Origin: Nectonema munidae
Taxonomy: Eukaryota; Nematomorpha; Nectonematoida; Nectonematidae
NCBI GenBank assembly: GCA_030549495.1
Contig: JAUIRK010000746.1
Location: 1-64,000 of the forward strand
DNA: 64,000 bases
Reading direction: 5' to 3'
Below are positions 33,723 through 46,200 of this stretch, piece by piece (positions within the stretch are counted from its first letter, which is position 1; the number at the start of each line of letters is the position of its first letter). The position numbers were made by a program, and so were the translations under genes. The notes under the pieces were generated by a model that saw only the letters and a list, made by a program, of their open reading frames with translations, was not told where the DNA came from and did no database searches.

Positions 33723-35320
33723 CAGTGGTTTTCAAACTGGATTCCGTTGTGCCGCGAAGATGTTCCATGGGAGATCGAGAAGGGGACACTGAGTGAATCG
33801 TTTTTCGCAAAATATTGCACCCATATTGGGTCATTTTCCATTTTTGCCAATAAGTCATATTTAAAAAGAATAAATAAGTTAGTCTTTGAATTGAGTACTA
33901 TTCTTTTCTTTTATTGCTTTTCAGGCCTAATTTATAAATGTGCATTTTTCTTAATGGCTAAAAAATGAAATATGACGACTCACACCTTAAATTTCGTTTT
34001 ACTGCATTAAAGTCTGGTGGAGAAGAAGAACATACGTGTCCTTTGTGTTCTGGAGTGTTAGCATCCACTTTTTTAAAGCCCGTTAAGTGAAGCTTACGCT
34101 TGTAGTCAAAAATTCATGTTTGATAAATAACATTAGGAATGTTTTTGCGAAATATTAAGTATGGTTTGAAAAGTTAAGAAAAAATCTGTTGTCAAAAAGT
34201 CCCACAATATAGCAGAACATTTGATATTATCTTGCTGCAAAGATATATTGAATGTGTTAAGAAGTTCTGTAATGGTAAAGTTGGAGCATATCTTCCTGTC
34301 AAATGATACCGTTATAAGGCTAATAGGAGAGATGCCTGATGGGAATTCGATTTTAAATATTTTTGCTAAGATTGATGAAACGATGGATGCTCCAAATTTA
34401 TCTCAGCCTTGTGTTTACGTACAATATATATATATATGACAAGAACCTGGTAGACAATTTCTTATTTTCGAAACTCAGCAAAAAATCAACTAAGAAACAT
34501 TTGACAAACTGATAAAAATTTTTTTACAGCACATGGTATTAAGTCGGAATCTGGCTAAGTAAAAATCTCCAGATGTAATTGGAACCCAGTGCCCGAGCCA
34601 TAAAACTATACCCGACGAGCTGAAAAATGTTTTCAATGAAGTCATTAAAGGAGTGTATTTCATTAAAACAAATGCTTCAAATCTTGTCTGTTTTGAATTT
34701 GAAAAACTCTTCCTGCACTCAAACGTGAGGTCACTTTCCAAAGGAAAATTTTCCAGTCGCTACTATGGAAAGAAATCCAGCAATTTCTGGAAGGCAAACT
34801 AGACATGCATGTAGAATTTTCTGATGTCCGTTTTTGTATATTTCTATCATTTATAGTGAACATATTTGAATATATGAATTCCTTTAAACTTGCGCTGCAA
34901 GGAAAAGAGATCAGAATACTCCATTGTAATAAAAAATGACAGTTTTTGAAATGAATCTGGAATAATTGTATTCTTTGGCAAGAAAAATTGCGCTTCATTT
35001 TCGTACATATTTGTTGATGAAAATAAGATTTTCATTAATAAAAATGTCCTGGAGGCCATAAAACACCGTGTACCATGCCAAGAAATTTCTCTTTATTTTC
35101 TTAATCTACAAAAATTTGGAAAATACTATCAATTTATCAAAAACCCGTTTATAATCTCGATTAGTATGCTGGCCTCAGAAGACTTCTTAATTCAAGAACT
35201 GTTTATTGATTTGGTTAATGATTGTTGAGGTGCAAAACATGTTTTTCTGAAATATTTCAGCGATTTTTCGATTGAAATGGGAGAGTTCTATGCTTGCAAA
35301 GATTGCTCTGAAAGCTCAGC
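33723..35320 (+). mobile_element. hAT relic with SCAND3/ZBED5-type transposase
   Basis: The left end CAGTGGTTTTCAAACTGG (33723) is a typical hAT terminus. Conceptual + strand translation shows a BED-like finger (KYDDSHLKFRF, then CPLCSGVLASTFLKPVK at about 33968-34090). It then shows VKLEHIFLSNDTVIRLIGEM (34278-34337), where an ADE/IDE box follows (AKIDETMD), and the LP.EL..V.....V.FIK region near 34615-34670. A segment ending SFKLALQGKEIRI (about 34880-34915) follows. This order matches the SCAND3/ZBED5/FAM200 transposase group. Many stops and frame changes make it an old fossil. The right end is uncertain; a similar terminus (reverse complement CAGAGATTCCCAAAGTGG) ends at 38263 but lacks a matching target duplication. 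Confidence 0.7.
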
Positions 35321-35333
35321 TTCGATTATGTTA

Positions 35334-35500
35334 TACTCTAATCAAGTGAAGGTTTTATACCATGGCTAAAAATGTTCTCTTTTGTAAATCTTTAGAGAGC
35401 TGAATTTTTGGTTGAAGCGATTTTATATTTGGTGTTCGAAGGTTAACCATGTCTTTCTCATCTAATGATCATATGGAAAGGGTTGTATTAGAGTGCTCAT
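35334..35500. repeat. Shuffled repeat segment F
   Basis: TAATCAAGTGAAGGTTTTAT, ATACCATGG and TATTTGGTGTTCGAAGGT recur at 39437-39605 (TAATCAAGCGAAGTTCTATA, TATTTGGTGTTCCAAAGGT). They recur partly at 36548-36625 (ATGATCTCTCTTGTAAAT, CAGTATTTGGT), where the copy is joined to segment D. Confidence 0.6.
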
Positions 35501-36091
35501 TGGAAATACAGTCAGACCTTATTTATCCGACATCAGATTTTTCGACAACCCCACTATCCCACGCAATATTGATTATGAGCTAAAAATATTTCTCAGCCTC
35601 TCATCTCACTAATTGGCAACACGCCTGAAGAATTGGTTAGGTGGATTGATTACTCTGTACTGAAATGCATTGTTGCTTAAAATTACATTTTAAAATTTTT
35701 AGCAACGAAATGTTACCAAGCTAGATTTGTAACACAGAAAAACAAAGAATCATCTTATATAATCTTCATATTCTACCTACACATATATTCAGTCAGTAAA
35801 GTAAATTGTTTGAAAATTTATTTAGGATATGGGTCTATAAATTGACAGGTATGTTCCCATGAATTTAAAATTTAAAATAGAAATTGAAGCTTTAAAATTT
35901 TTGAAAGAAATATCTTTAATTTTATATAAATTAGCTATTCCAATCTCAAAGTAATACGCTAAAAATTACATGAAAATGAAATTATTTGTACTAAGTTTTT
36001 AACAAAAATTTTGAGCAAAATATAAAAACATTCTAAGAATAAAGATGCTATATATTTGATTTCTAGAATAAAAGACTTGGTAGTTTAAATT

Positions 36092-36235
36092 AGCCCCGTC
36101 GCCCACTTCAAGTACTGGAGGAGGAAGGGGGGGGGGAGCAAAACTGATTTTAATGGCGGCGGGAATATAAGAAAGAGGGCAAAATAAATCCCAGGGGCTT
36201 AGCTCCTTTGCCCCCGCCCCCTTATCGATAGGCTT
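36092..36235 (+). repeat. GCCCC-type repeat
   Basis: It starts AGCCCCGTCGCCCACTTCAA and ends near CCCCTTATCGATAGGCTTGG. It is the reverse complement of 32957-33085, and its first 70 bp match 46321-46392 in direct orientation (AAGTAC.GGAGG, CAAAACTGATTTTAATG). A run of ten G occurs near 36129. Confidence 0.7.
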
Positions 36236-36547
36236 GGATACAGTAATTAATAGGGATAAACATTTAAAGCTTTAAATTGTAGAGTTCTTATATAGTTATG
36301 TGCTAAAAAAATATTCGCCTCGTTCAAAAATGCATGGGCTCTTATTGATCAAATGACTGGCTACATTACTGCCTCTGATCAAATATAACTCAAATTTGCA
36401 TTACTACAACAAAGAAGTTTTAAAGATTTAATAGATTTTAAATATTCATTTTAAGACTTAACCTTAAAACAAGAAAAGTAATATCAAAAATCTACTCAGA
36501 AGACAAACAAGTCTAATAAATACTATAAAAAAAGATATATAATTTAG

Positions 36548-36766
36548 AAAATTGAAAATGATCTCTCTTGTAAATCTTTAGTAAATAGAATAATTGAATG
36601 AGCCCATTCAGTATTTGGTAATTTGGTTTCGACTCCCTTATCCACAAGTTCTAATCTGGACTCTAATAATAATGAGAAAATTTAACACCCATTATTATTT
36701 GTATTCACATTTGATTTAAAAAATTGTAAATTAGAGCCAAGAAACGTTATTTTTAAAGGATAAAGA
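36548..36766. repeat. Shuffled repeat segments F and D joined
   Basis: 36548-36625 matches segment F and 36627-36766 matches segment D (CACAAGTTCTAATCTGGACT, AACGTTATTTTTAAAGGATA). The F-D order here and the D-E order at 33414 imply an original F-D-E repeat. Confidence 0.6.
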
Positions 36767-37246
36767 ATGGAAATGATACCTCAGCATTTAATTTTGGGAG
36801 TGCGAGATGAAATTTTTTCCCGACTCTCGGTTTTCATATGATTACGACTTCTCGGCTCATTTATTAAGACCCCGGACTTGGACTGTGCAATCGTCCCTTT
36901 TACTTTTCATTGCAAACATTTTTCCCACTTCATTAAACCGTTGTTTTGTATGTGTGTGTGTGTGTGTGCTAAATCTTCCCTTTGCCTCATGTTATCATTT
37001 GTGCTAGTAGCTGGTGCGTTGATAAATCTAAGTAAGGCTCTTTTTCCTTTAAATGTAGGATAGAAAGAATGAGGACAAAGCAGGCTAAATTAATTGCCTT
37101 TCATTACAAATGTAGATTAAATTAATTATTTTCAATCAGCAGCATTCACTCATCATCGTTATCATCTTTTTAAAATGGTGGCACAGATTATTCCAGTCTT
37201 TGAGGTAAAGTATGTCAATTTCAAATACTTTTTTTTGGCAATATGA

Positions 37247-37740
<494 letters not shown>

Positions 37741-38430
37741 AGGATCCTTTGCCGCGATGAAAATACTATATAAAAAATAAAGCATGAAATTTAAATGGCT
37801 AGATTTTCAAAGAAACCGAGTATTCTAGTTTCAAAAATATTGTTAAAGCTCTAACATCGGCGTTAAAATCGTTAAAGTAGAGTTATTGTTTAATTTACTA
37901 CCTTAGCACAAATGGGGCACCAGTCATCTCACTTGTATAAAAATGCATTTCAAATGAAAATGGAGATGATTACTTTTCAATAAAATCAATGTCTGGAAGT
38001 GTTCAATGCTTATTTCTTCATTTTGTGGTAGTTTTATTTATACACAGAATTTTAACTTTTTCAGATATCCAAAATTTATAGCTACTTATATAATATGTAC
38101 ACATTCAAAAAAAACGATCATATAAATTTTACACAACATTTATTAGCTTCAAACAAGACAAAACTTTAATTCCTAATGCTTCGTAATTTGCAAGTTTTCA
38201 CAACGTCTCTAAGAATTGCAAAACGCCTCTTGGAAGCTCTGCCTTCCACTTTGGGAATCTCTGATGTAGGTGTCTAAGAAATAAAGGAGGGCGGTGTGGT
38301 AAATGGACAAACTCGCAAGATTTTTATAAAAATGATATAATGTCTCTTCAAGAAAGCACTCGCATCTTTAAAATTATAGGGGGGGGGGGGGAGGAGTAGC
38401 GAAACTTTTTAAATTTATTGTAAAATAATT

Positions 38431-38550
38431 TTTGCCTAGTAAACACACCACCATTATTACCCGATATTAAACTTGCAACGCCAGCTCCCAATCCAACCAC
38501 ATTTATTAAGTATTTACCTTGTTTGTCGTTGTGATGGCCTTCTAACTCAA
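38431..38550. repeat. Shuffled repeat segment E, second copy
   Basis: ACACACCACCATTATTACCC and CCTTCTAACTC match segment E at 33587-33718 in direct orientation, at about 75-80 percent identity by eye. This copy is not followed by the hAT terminus that interrupts the first one. Confidence 0.65.
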
Positions 38551-38867
38551 AAAGAGAACAAAATCATTTATTTATGATAGAGTTAAAGCGAAATGAAATT
38601 GATAATTTTCGCCATATTATTTTTACCCTCATCTATTAGGATTGAATACATTCAACCGTCTTCCATTTCGTCTCTCGTTATTACCTGAATACCTCTTTGG
38701 GCTAACACAAATTCTTCACGTGATTCTGAAGAGAAATACTTTCAAGATTTTATCTTTTCACAGACTCCTCTTCCATATCTTTGAAATAACATGAAATTGA
38801 TAAGTTCATCCTATTTACCACAGTAGTTCAATGAATCAGCTGTTTCATTAATGTGGCGATAGCGTAA

Positions 38868-38997
38868 CCCATTTAAGACCAACCAAAGCAGACGATATCT
38901 AAAAAAACGCAGACGATTTATATTCAAAATCATTGAAAAAAGCAGACGAAGATGAAATTACTTATGTTCCTAAATAGGAACATTGGTCGTAAACGGG
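38868..38997. mobile_element. piggyBac-like miniature element (130 bp)
   Basis: An inverted copy of the 19467-19594 element: it starts CCCATTTAAGACCAACC and ends ACCAATGTTCC-type sequence, inverted, before CGGG. TTAA lies at 38998-39001 and a decayed GTAA at 38864-38867. Three GCAGACGA motifs (38888, 38909, 38942) mirror those in the other copy. Confidence 0.8.
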
Positions 38998-39108
38998 TTA
39001 ATGTATTCTTACATTTCGAAAAAAGTATATGATTTTTTAGCAAAATTGTTAAATAGCTACTGTTTTTGATGAAAATAGACTGGCTATCAGAATCCAAAAT
39101 TGAATTAA

Positions 39109-39218
39109 CTGGTTTACGACCAGAATTGACTTATAAAAACACGATAATCCGAGCTTATAAATTCCTTTAAATACAAATCGTCTGCTTTACATTAGATATC
39201 GTCTGATTATTCTGTTCG
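39109..39218. mobile_element. piggyBac-like miniature element (110 bp)
   Basis: TTAA sites at 39105-39108 and 39219-39222 enclose a segment starting CTGGTTTACGACCAGAA and ending ATTATTCTGTTCG. It has TCGTCTG at 39178 and 39199 and the sequence ATTAGATATCGTCTGATTAT shared with 50490-50512. Confidence 0.65.
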
Positions 39219-39222
39219 TTAA

Positions 39223-40989
39223 CTATTTACCCCGAATTTCATTTGTTTGCTACTTTGCGATCGGGACATGAAGAGACAGGTATAACTACTCATCTCATGC
39301 TTAATAAAGCTGTTATCCCTCCTTATTGCTTTCGCCAGTTGTTGAAGCGAATGGTCACGAACGACTTTTCACATTGAGATGCTCTACTACTGAAACAACG
39401 TCATCCATAAGAAAACGCCTTATCGCTATATATGCGATACTTAATCAAGCGAAGTTCTATACCATGGCAAGAATGATCTCTCTTGTAATTCATTAGTAAA
39501 TAAAAATCTTGTTTGAGCTCGTTCAGTATTTGGTGTTCCAAAGGTCCCAAATATCTTCACTGAAAACCATATTGAAAGGCGTGTATTATAAGACTCATTT
39601 ATAATAATAGTACTAGAGCATGGTAGAGACGATTCTGTACCTTGCATTGGCTGACCTCTTTCTGTCTCTTCTGTATAGTGATTTGATTGAGACCTAGGCT
39701 TTTTCATGAGCAATCTTCTTTTTCAAGGAATTAAAAATGACAGTAAAATTGACGATGTAAAGAAGTAATTCTTGTAGCTTTTTTCTACATGGAAAAATAT
39801 TACAGCTTTTCAAACGGAAAAAGATTTTAAAGATCAATTAGTCTCTTGTTAATATCTACAGAATACAGATTATATATTTTTATTTGTAATCATCACACAA
39901 ATCCAAAAGTAGTTTTATAGTTTTATTGAGGATAGAAAGTTAACTCGCTGTCCGAACTATAGAGCAGATTCACTGTGAAAGTGCACAGAAAACAGATCCT
40001 ATTTATCACAAAGAAAGAAGACAGAAAATGATTTTTTCAGCGTCTACTCTCTCGTTCAAATCTCTAAGATGATATGTATTACTTTTTCTTTCGTAATAGG
40101 GTAAATATTGTTGAGCGCTCTTACTTCACAATGGTGTCAGCCATATTTTGAAATTCTCCCCTTTAAAATCTTGAAAGATGCGAGATATTGGAAAGCCGTT
40201 GATTCAATTGTATTTACTGCAGAATCCACACACCTAAGAAGTTATTATGGAGATGCGGTCTAAATTGCTGCTTTTCACAATTATGACGTTTTGTTTTTCA
40301 GATTTTTTTACCCTTCATTCTTATATTTCCATATACTTGGAGTATTTTCGTTAAAAACAAATTGATAATGGCGTACTATGGAGCGAAACTATCCGACTAT
40401 TAATAAATTTAACGCCAATTCTTCACTTCTGACTTCAACTAAATAAGCGCCACTCTATATGCTTGCTACAAATATATAACTATTTTTTCAAAAATTATTT
40501 TCAATACTTAAAGACCCCACTTCGACGGTTAAATTTTATATTATATCCCTTCCTCCATCTCGATACTATTAGATATATCTCCGACTCCAACAGCACACGC
40601 CTGTCTTCGAGAATTTAATTTACCAATATTTTCAACTTGCTCAGCATTTGTTTAATATTTTGATCACGCGTTTCTCTCCCATGTCTGAATGTTTTGTCAG
40701 AATTTGTTGTCATTGAAGTTATTACAAGGTTACCGTCATTAAGCTCGCTTGCATTGTAATACCTTAATAACAAAAGCTATTGATTAGTTGTTTTGTGAGA
40801 AATTCAGTTTTCCCATGGTCAGTGGTGCGATCAGAGTTTCAATCAATTCCACCTTTTTATTATCTTTCTATCGGTGATAAGTGCATTCAACAACGCAAGC
40901 ATTCACACTCATCACACCCATTGTCTCGAGACATTAACTTCATTTTTATAGCAGTTTCTTGGTTTATGACCAACAATCTTATGTAGTAC
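39223..40989. other. Gene-free stretch with one repeat copy
   Basis: It contains the segment F repeat copy at 39437-39605. Elsewhere I see no coding exon; the short frames at 39441-39713 (minus) and 40780-40986 (plus) have no recognised motif. Confidence 0.45.
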
Positions 40990-41415
40990 CAGGGGTCGGC
41001 AACCTTATGCTAACGGCGTGCCAACTTACCACTTCTCAAATCATCTCGAGTGCCAACCTCATATGTATATTTATCCAAACCAAATTCAACATAATTGTTT
41101 TATAATTTATTTTACTTTTATATACACATTTACATAAATATACAATAATAAGTAAAATTATAATTAACAATAAAAATTATATAAGTAATTAGTGCTTGAC
41201 TCTTTGATAACTTTAGCCAACTCCTCAATATCGGCACAATACTAAATTAAAATGGTTGCGCATAGTTAAAAGCACATTTGTTTGCCTTTAAAATCTATTA
41301 TTATAAAAACTGTTTAAAAATTTATTTAACTTTATGTGTAAATGAAAAATTTTAATTGTAAACCTTAGAATTTTTGCGTGCGTGTAGCACGCGTACCGTA
41401 GGTTGCCGACCCCTG
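40990..41415. mobile_element. Non-autonomous hAT (Charlie-like) element, 426 bp
   Basis: Perfect 16-bp inverted ends: CAGGGGTCGGCAACCT at the left, its exact complement at the right. Subterminal GGCGTGCCAA and GCACGCGTACC blocks are also partly inverse. No matching 8-bp duplication is visible (TGTAGTAC left, GCTTAGAC right), perhaps because the adjacent element disturbed the flank. Confidence 0.85.
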
Positions 41416-41423
41416 GCTTAGAC

Positions 41424-41878
41424 TACGGGTGGCCAAGTATAGTGTTTTCTGATGATGATACGCCAAATTAAAAAAAAAATTTCAACTGGTTGACCATCAG
41501 AATAATTCGATAATAAAAGTGGATCATTTTTATTTTTCTAAAGGTCACTTTCGTTGTTAACCTGGTAACTCAATTTTAAATATAAAATTATCTATTAAAT
41601 TTATTAAAAATTTTTGCATATCAAAAAATGAATTTTATTTTCCTTATTATTTATGCAAAACGCGTATTTTTCAGCCTTACTTTTCCCGGTATCAAAGACA
41701 TCAAAAAATGTCTAATTTTTATCGTTGAAAGTCATCAATGCACCATTTTGGATCATGTAGTTCGCTATTTTTCTTATAGACTAAAAATTTATTATGTTAA
41801 TATAAATTTTTCTCATCAAATTATTATATGGATCCCTTAAAAATATGACCCTTATATGGACCACGTTGAAAAACACTG
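41424..41878. mobile_element. Degenerate non-autonomous hAT element next to the previous one
   Basis: The right end is the inverse of CAGTGTTTTTCAACGTGG, a typical hAT terminus, followed by GTCTAGAT. The left end reads TACGGGTGGCCAAG, a decayed CAGGGGTGGCCAAC-type end, preceded by GCTTAGAC. The two 8-mers differ by three transitions only. The open frame at 41628-41840 has no motif. Confidence 0.45.
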
Positions 41879-42679
41879 GTCTAGATAAAACACCCGCCAA
41901 CCATACTAATTTTCATACTTGATGGGACAGGCCAATCAATCAAAAGACTTTTTTTTAAAAAACTGTATAAGAAACAGTGCTGTGGAGTCAAAAAATATTT
42001 TGACAACTTTTCCGACTCCAATGCAACTCCTTTCATTTATGTTATATATTTTTTTAACACCAATCACTCCGAGTATTTATAATTATGTGACTTAAAATTT
42101 TTTAATTATGCGACATCAACTTTTTTCTTTCAAGTATTATTAGTCCCCAATGTATAGTACTTGTAAAATTCCTTTCAAAACATCAATTAAAAGTTACTGA
42201 ATCATTAGTTAGTTTTTAATCTAACAATTATGAGTATACCCTTCACTTCCACTCTTGTCTTGAAGTTTGATTTGCAGAATCTAAATTCTTTTCAAGGATT
42301 GGTTTTGGAAAGGTATTATATGTCTGCCTTTATTTCTTAGTGTCTTTTTTCATATAACTTGAAGCTGACGATTTTTACGGGAAGAATGCTTACTCTTTTG
42401 CAATAAAGGTGGCACAGCTTGTTTCATTTCTAAATTCATCGCAGGATTATTGTTTTATTGCATAATAATAACTCAACACCATTTTCAATCTTTTCATGAG
42501 CTGCTGCTGATGATGATGATAAATTAAAAAATGACCAAGTTGTGACGATGTTGGTAGTCAAGGCACAAGAGCGATGATGATGATGATGAAAAATGATGTC
42601 TTGCATCTGAGATGACAAGGATTTTCTTGACGCTCAGTCACATCCTTGCTTGTTTTCTTACTTGAATTAATTTTTAGGT

Positions 42680-43231
42680 CATTAAATTCTTTTTTCTTCT
42701 TCTTCTTCTTCTTCTTCCAATTGCGTGCTCGCTTGCTGGCGATGAAGTGAAATGCGCGCTCTCTTTCTCGTATTACCACCACTCACTAAGATGCTGTTGA
42801 TGTTGAGCGCAAATACATACGCTAAGAAATTTTCGTCTTTTTTCTCGTCTCTCAATTTTTGATTGGGTTGAGTGAGAAAGAGATATTTCACAAAATATTC
42901 TTTTCATTCATCACTCCTTTTTGCCTTAATACTTTTTCGCATTTCTTTTCTGCTTTTTCTTGAGGCATTTTTAGAGAAGAGATTGTATTTTTTCGTCAAT
43001 CTTTTGTTGTCTTAGCGAGTGCATCCTCTCCTCTTCCTTTTTTATATCTCATATCATTCATATTCAAGAGTCAGTCATTTTTTCCCTGTCTTCTTCGTGT
43101 GTGTAACTTTCACAGCAACATTTTGACAGGACCATTTCTTCCTCCTTCACACTCACCTTAAGCAAAAGAGTCTTCCTCATTCATTAAATTTTATTCTCAG
43201 AAAAATTCTTCCATTTTGATTTACAGTATTT
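42680..43231 (+). promoter_or_regulatory. Putative promoter and 5' leader of the SLC6 gene
   Basis: The 550 bp before the candidate first exon have more C, G and CpG than the surrounding DNA (GCGTGCTCGC, GCGCGCTCTC, TTGAGCGCAAAT) and a (CTT)n tract at about 42690-42717. No TATA box or start site can be fixed. The assignment depends on the 10-codon first exon being right. Confidence 0.3.
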
Positions 43232-43261
43232 ATGTGCTCCGAGAAATTAGAGATTGAAAAG
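43232..43261 (+). CDS. Candidate first coding exon of the SLC6 gene (10 codons)
   Basis: ATG opens [10 protein letters not shown], directly followed by the consensus donor GTAAGC at 43262. It ends in phase 0, which is what exon 2 (starting 46996 after TTTTAG) requires. The upstream sequence is less AT-rich. SLC6 N-termini vary widely and cannot be checked by similarity, so another upstream start remains possible. Confidence 0.5.
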
Positions 43262-46200
43262 GTAAGCCTCATTTTTAATATTTGACTACCAAATAGAGTC
43301 GAGTTGTAGTAATCTGTTTTTAAACAAAATTCGCTTAGTTTGAAATAAATAGTTTAGTTTTGCGTTTTTACCATCTTTTTATGCTATCTTATATAATCCA
43401 GGGTCTCCCAGCAACTGTGAAAATCATGACAAAGTAAGAGAATTTAAAAATATGACCTTTTTTTATATAAAAAATCATGAAAAAGACAAGATAGGATTTG
43501 GAGATATGGACAGATAATTCAATAGATTAGACCAGGGGCCGGGAACCTTTTTGGCTAAAAGAGCCCAAAAAACATATTTTAAAATCTAATCCTCTGGGAG
43601 CCATATATATTTTTAAATACTGATTACAAATTAATGGAAAAAGAAGACCAACAATTTTAGAGTAAAATAACACTGTGAATTTATTTTAAACAATATTGTT
43701 TTATTGAAGTTATTTAAATACGCAAAGTCTGCATCATCATCAGCTTTATCTGTGTCGTCGTGATTCGTAATGATGAAGAAATTAGGGAGTGTAGAATTGG
43801 CAAGAAGGATAAGCATTATCGCAATACCTCCCTTTATCCTGAAGGCCACCTAATTTATCTGAGAGCCAGATGCAGTCATCAAAAGAGCCATGTCTGGCTC
43901 GCGAGCCATAGGTTCCCGACCCCTGGATTAGACAGTCAACTTTATATGATTTTTAGATTAGCGAATATTTGCTATCCATACTTTTTTTGACATCCATTTG
44001 GCGCAATATTTCCCTAGGGAAACGCAGACTATAGCATTTTTCATGGGCATAAATCGGTTACCATTTCAATATCCTATTTATAATGCAGATTATTTGTTTG
44101 GTTTCTTGCTCTTAGATTGATGAAACGAATACAGTACTTCGGTCTTGTTCTCTACGGCCAAGATAGTCTTTCTGTTTATCCGATAATTTGTTGATAACTG
44201 TGGATTAGGTAGGAATTGAGTGACCATCAGTAAAGATTAGTCTTGCATTAAATTTGTTCATACCAAGCTGACACTTAAGTTTGTATATTTTACTCATTTT
44301 GTTAAAACCTAAATAGATTTATTGCTATTTTATGCTGTATGGAACATTCCGCTATTTGTTTATTAGCATCTCTAAAATACTATGAGGTTTTTATCAGTTC
44401 AAACGGCTTCTTTTTTAGTATTTTATGGAGTTCTCTTGCTAACACTTACTAAGGATAGTAAAGATGTGTAACTTATTTTGGGGGCGTGAGTAAGGTTGGT
44501 TAGATACAGGGTTTCGATATCTCAAGGTCTTGGGTTCGATCCTGCATCAAACCTACTTTCTTCATAGTTCGCTACAAGCGGCGTAATTGCGTCTTCTTGA
44601 TGAAAACACCCCATCGTGCTTTTACCGTTGCCAAGTTATTAGAGTACGCAATTTTGGATCTAAGACTTGGTCAAATATATAATTGCAAAATTGTTTTAGT
44701 GTATGAAAAATCCAACTGAAATATTAGTGGTTGTTGCGGAATTTAGGTCAGGAAAATTTATTTCTGAATCTGGTTGGGATCCCTGAATATTTTAATACCT
44801 GATCTATTCGCGTTCGGTGAGGCATAATCGGTCACCAGTGTGTTTCACGAAATAACAAGCCTCTGTTTTATTCGAACAGAAGTGTAGACCATTATTAATT
44901 TTTGAAAGCCCCTGTCTCAATGGGTAAAATTATTTTTTTTATAATCTCTTGATAATGCTTAAATATGATTGATTTATTCTAAATGAAATAGAAAATATAA
45001 TATTAAATTTGTACATGTTTCTGTTGCCCCTAGCTTACACTATTTCGTTATTAGTGTAATCTATCAGTTCGAAAATACAGTTTTTATTTGAACTGAGAAA
45101 GTATATCTATCGCTACAAAAATGTTAAGATATAAACCAGAAGGCAGAAATTTTAGAGTATAGAAGTATAATAATTTATATGTTTTCCTTAAAATGAGAAA
45201 CTTTTCTATAAAGTGCTGAAGTATAAGCCAGATTTTATAATGCTGTAACTGTATCCATATACTTCCTTCTGAGTACAAATCCATCTGTTTGAGACATGAG
45301 ACATAAATTTAAAAAGTCATTTTCACCAAAACATTTTCGTTTGGAAAATTTCAACTTGTGTATTTATTTAGGCGGTTTATCTCAATAAAAAGGTTCAGAA
45401 GCCCTGATCTAGATTATCCTTGGAAGAATGCTATATTCCTTATTTTACTACTCAATAATTTTGAGTTCTCGCTATATTGATGCCTGGGCCTAAATGTTTA
45501 TCTTCTTGTCTTTTTTCTTTGATATTTTCATGCATTTTTTAGGATGCAAAAAAGCCATGTTTAGTGTGTGCGTCATAGTGAACCTTGATATGAAATGGAA
45601 GACTATGTAAAGTGTTACGAGTACTATGCGTAATTATACTACTTAATAGTATTGAACTACAAGGCCCATTTATAGCAGGGCCCTCACATGCGGGGGAGAG
45701 AGTAGGCCTATGGCCATGGACGATACTACTTTTGGACGGCAAATTAAAAAATATAGAATACACCCCAATTGTTACAAATGAGAAAATATTTCTAAAATTT
45801 GCTCTCAATTCTAATGAAATTGAATTTTTATAGTGTCATTAATATTTATTGAAGGTCCCATAATGAACATAAGTTTTTTTGAATTTACTACCTTCAACTA
45901 AACTTACTTTTGAAATGACCAGCCTACTAATATCTTTTGTCATGATGTACAACACATATGATACCTGTCATTCATTTTGTAAGAGTGGGTGTCGCTTATA
46001 CTTTTCTCATTGGGCGCTATTGTAAATTTTGCCGAGAGGCGTGACATGCATGTGAGCGTGCTGTATTAGTTACTTTAGTACCCTTTTTCTACTACCTCAA
46101 AAAGTTTTTCAATGTTTTCTACATTTTTAAATACTATATTTTACTATTTTCATCGCTTAGAGTGGTTAATTTATTTATCTTTCAAATTGAATATACCACA

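Noticed and set aside
45539-45833. Open frames on both strands in SLC6 intron 1
   Set aside because: They mirror each other across the same segment, match no family I recognise, and lie inside an intron of a complete gene.
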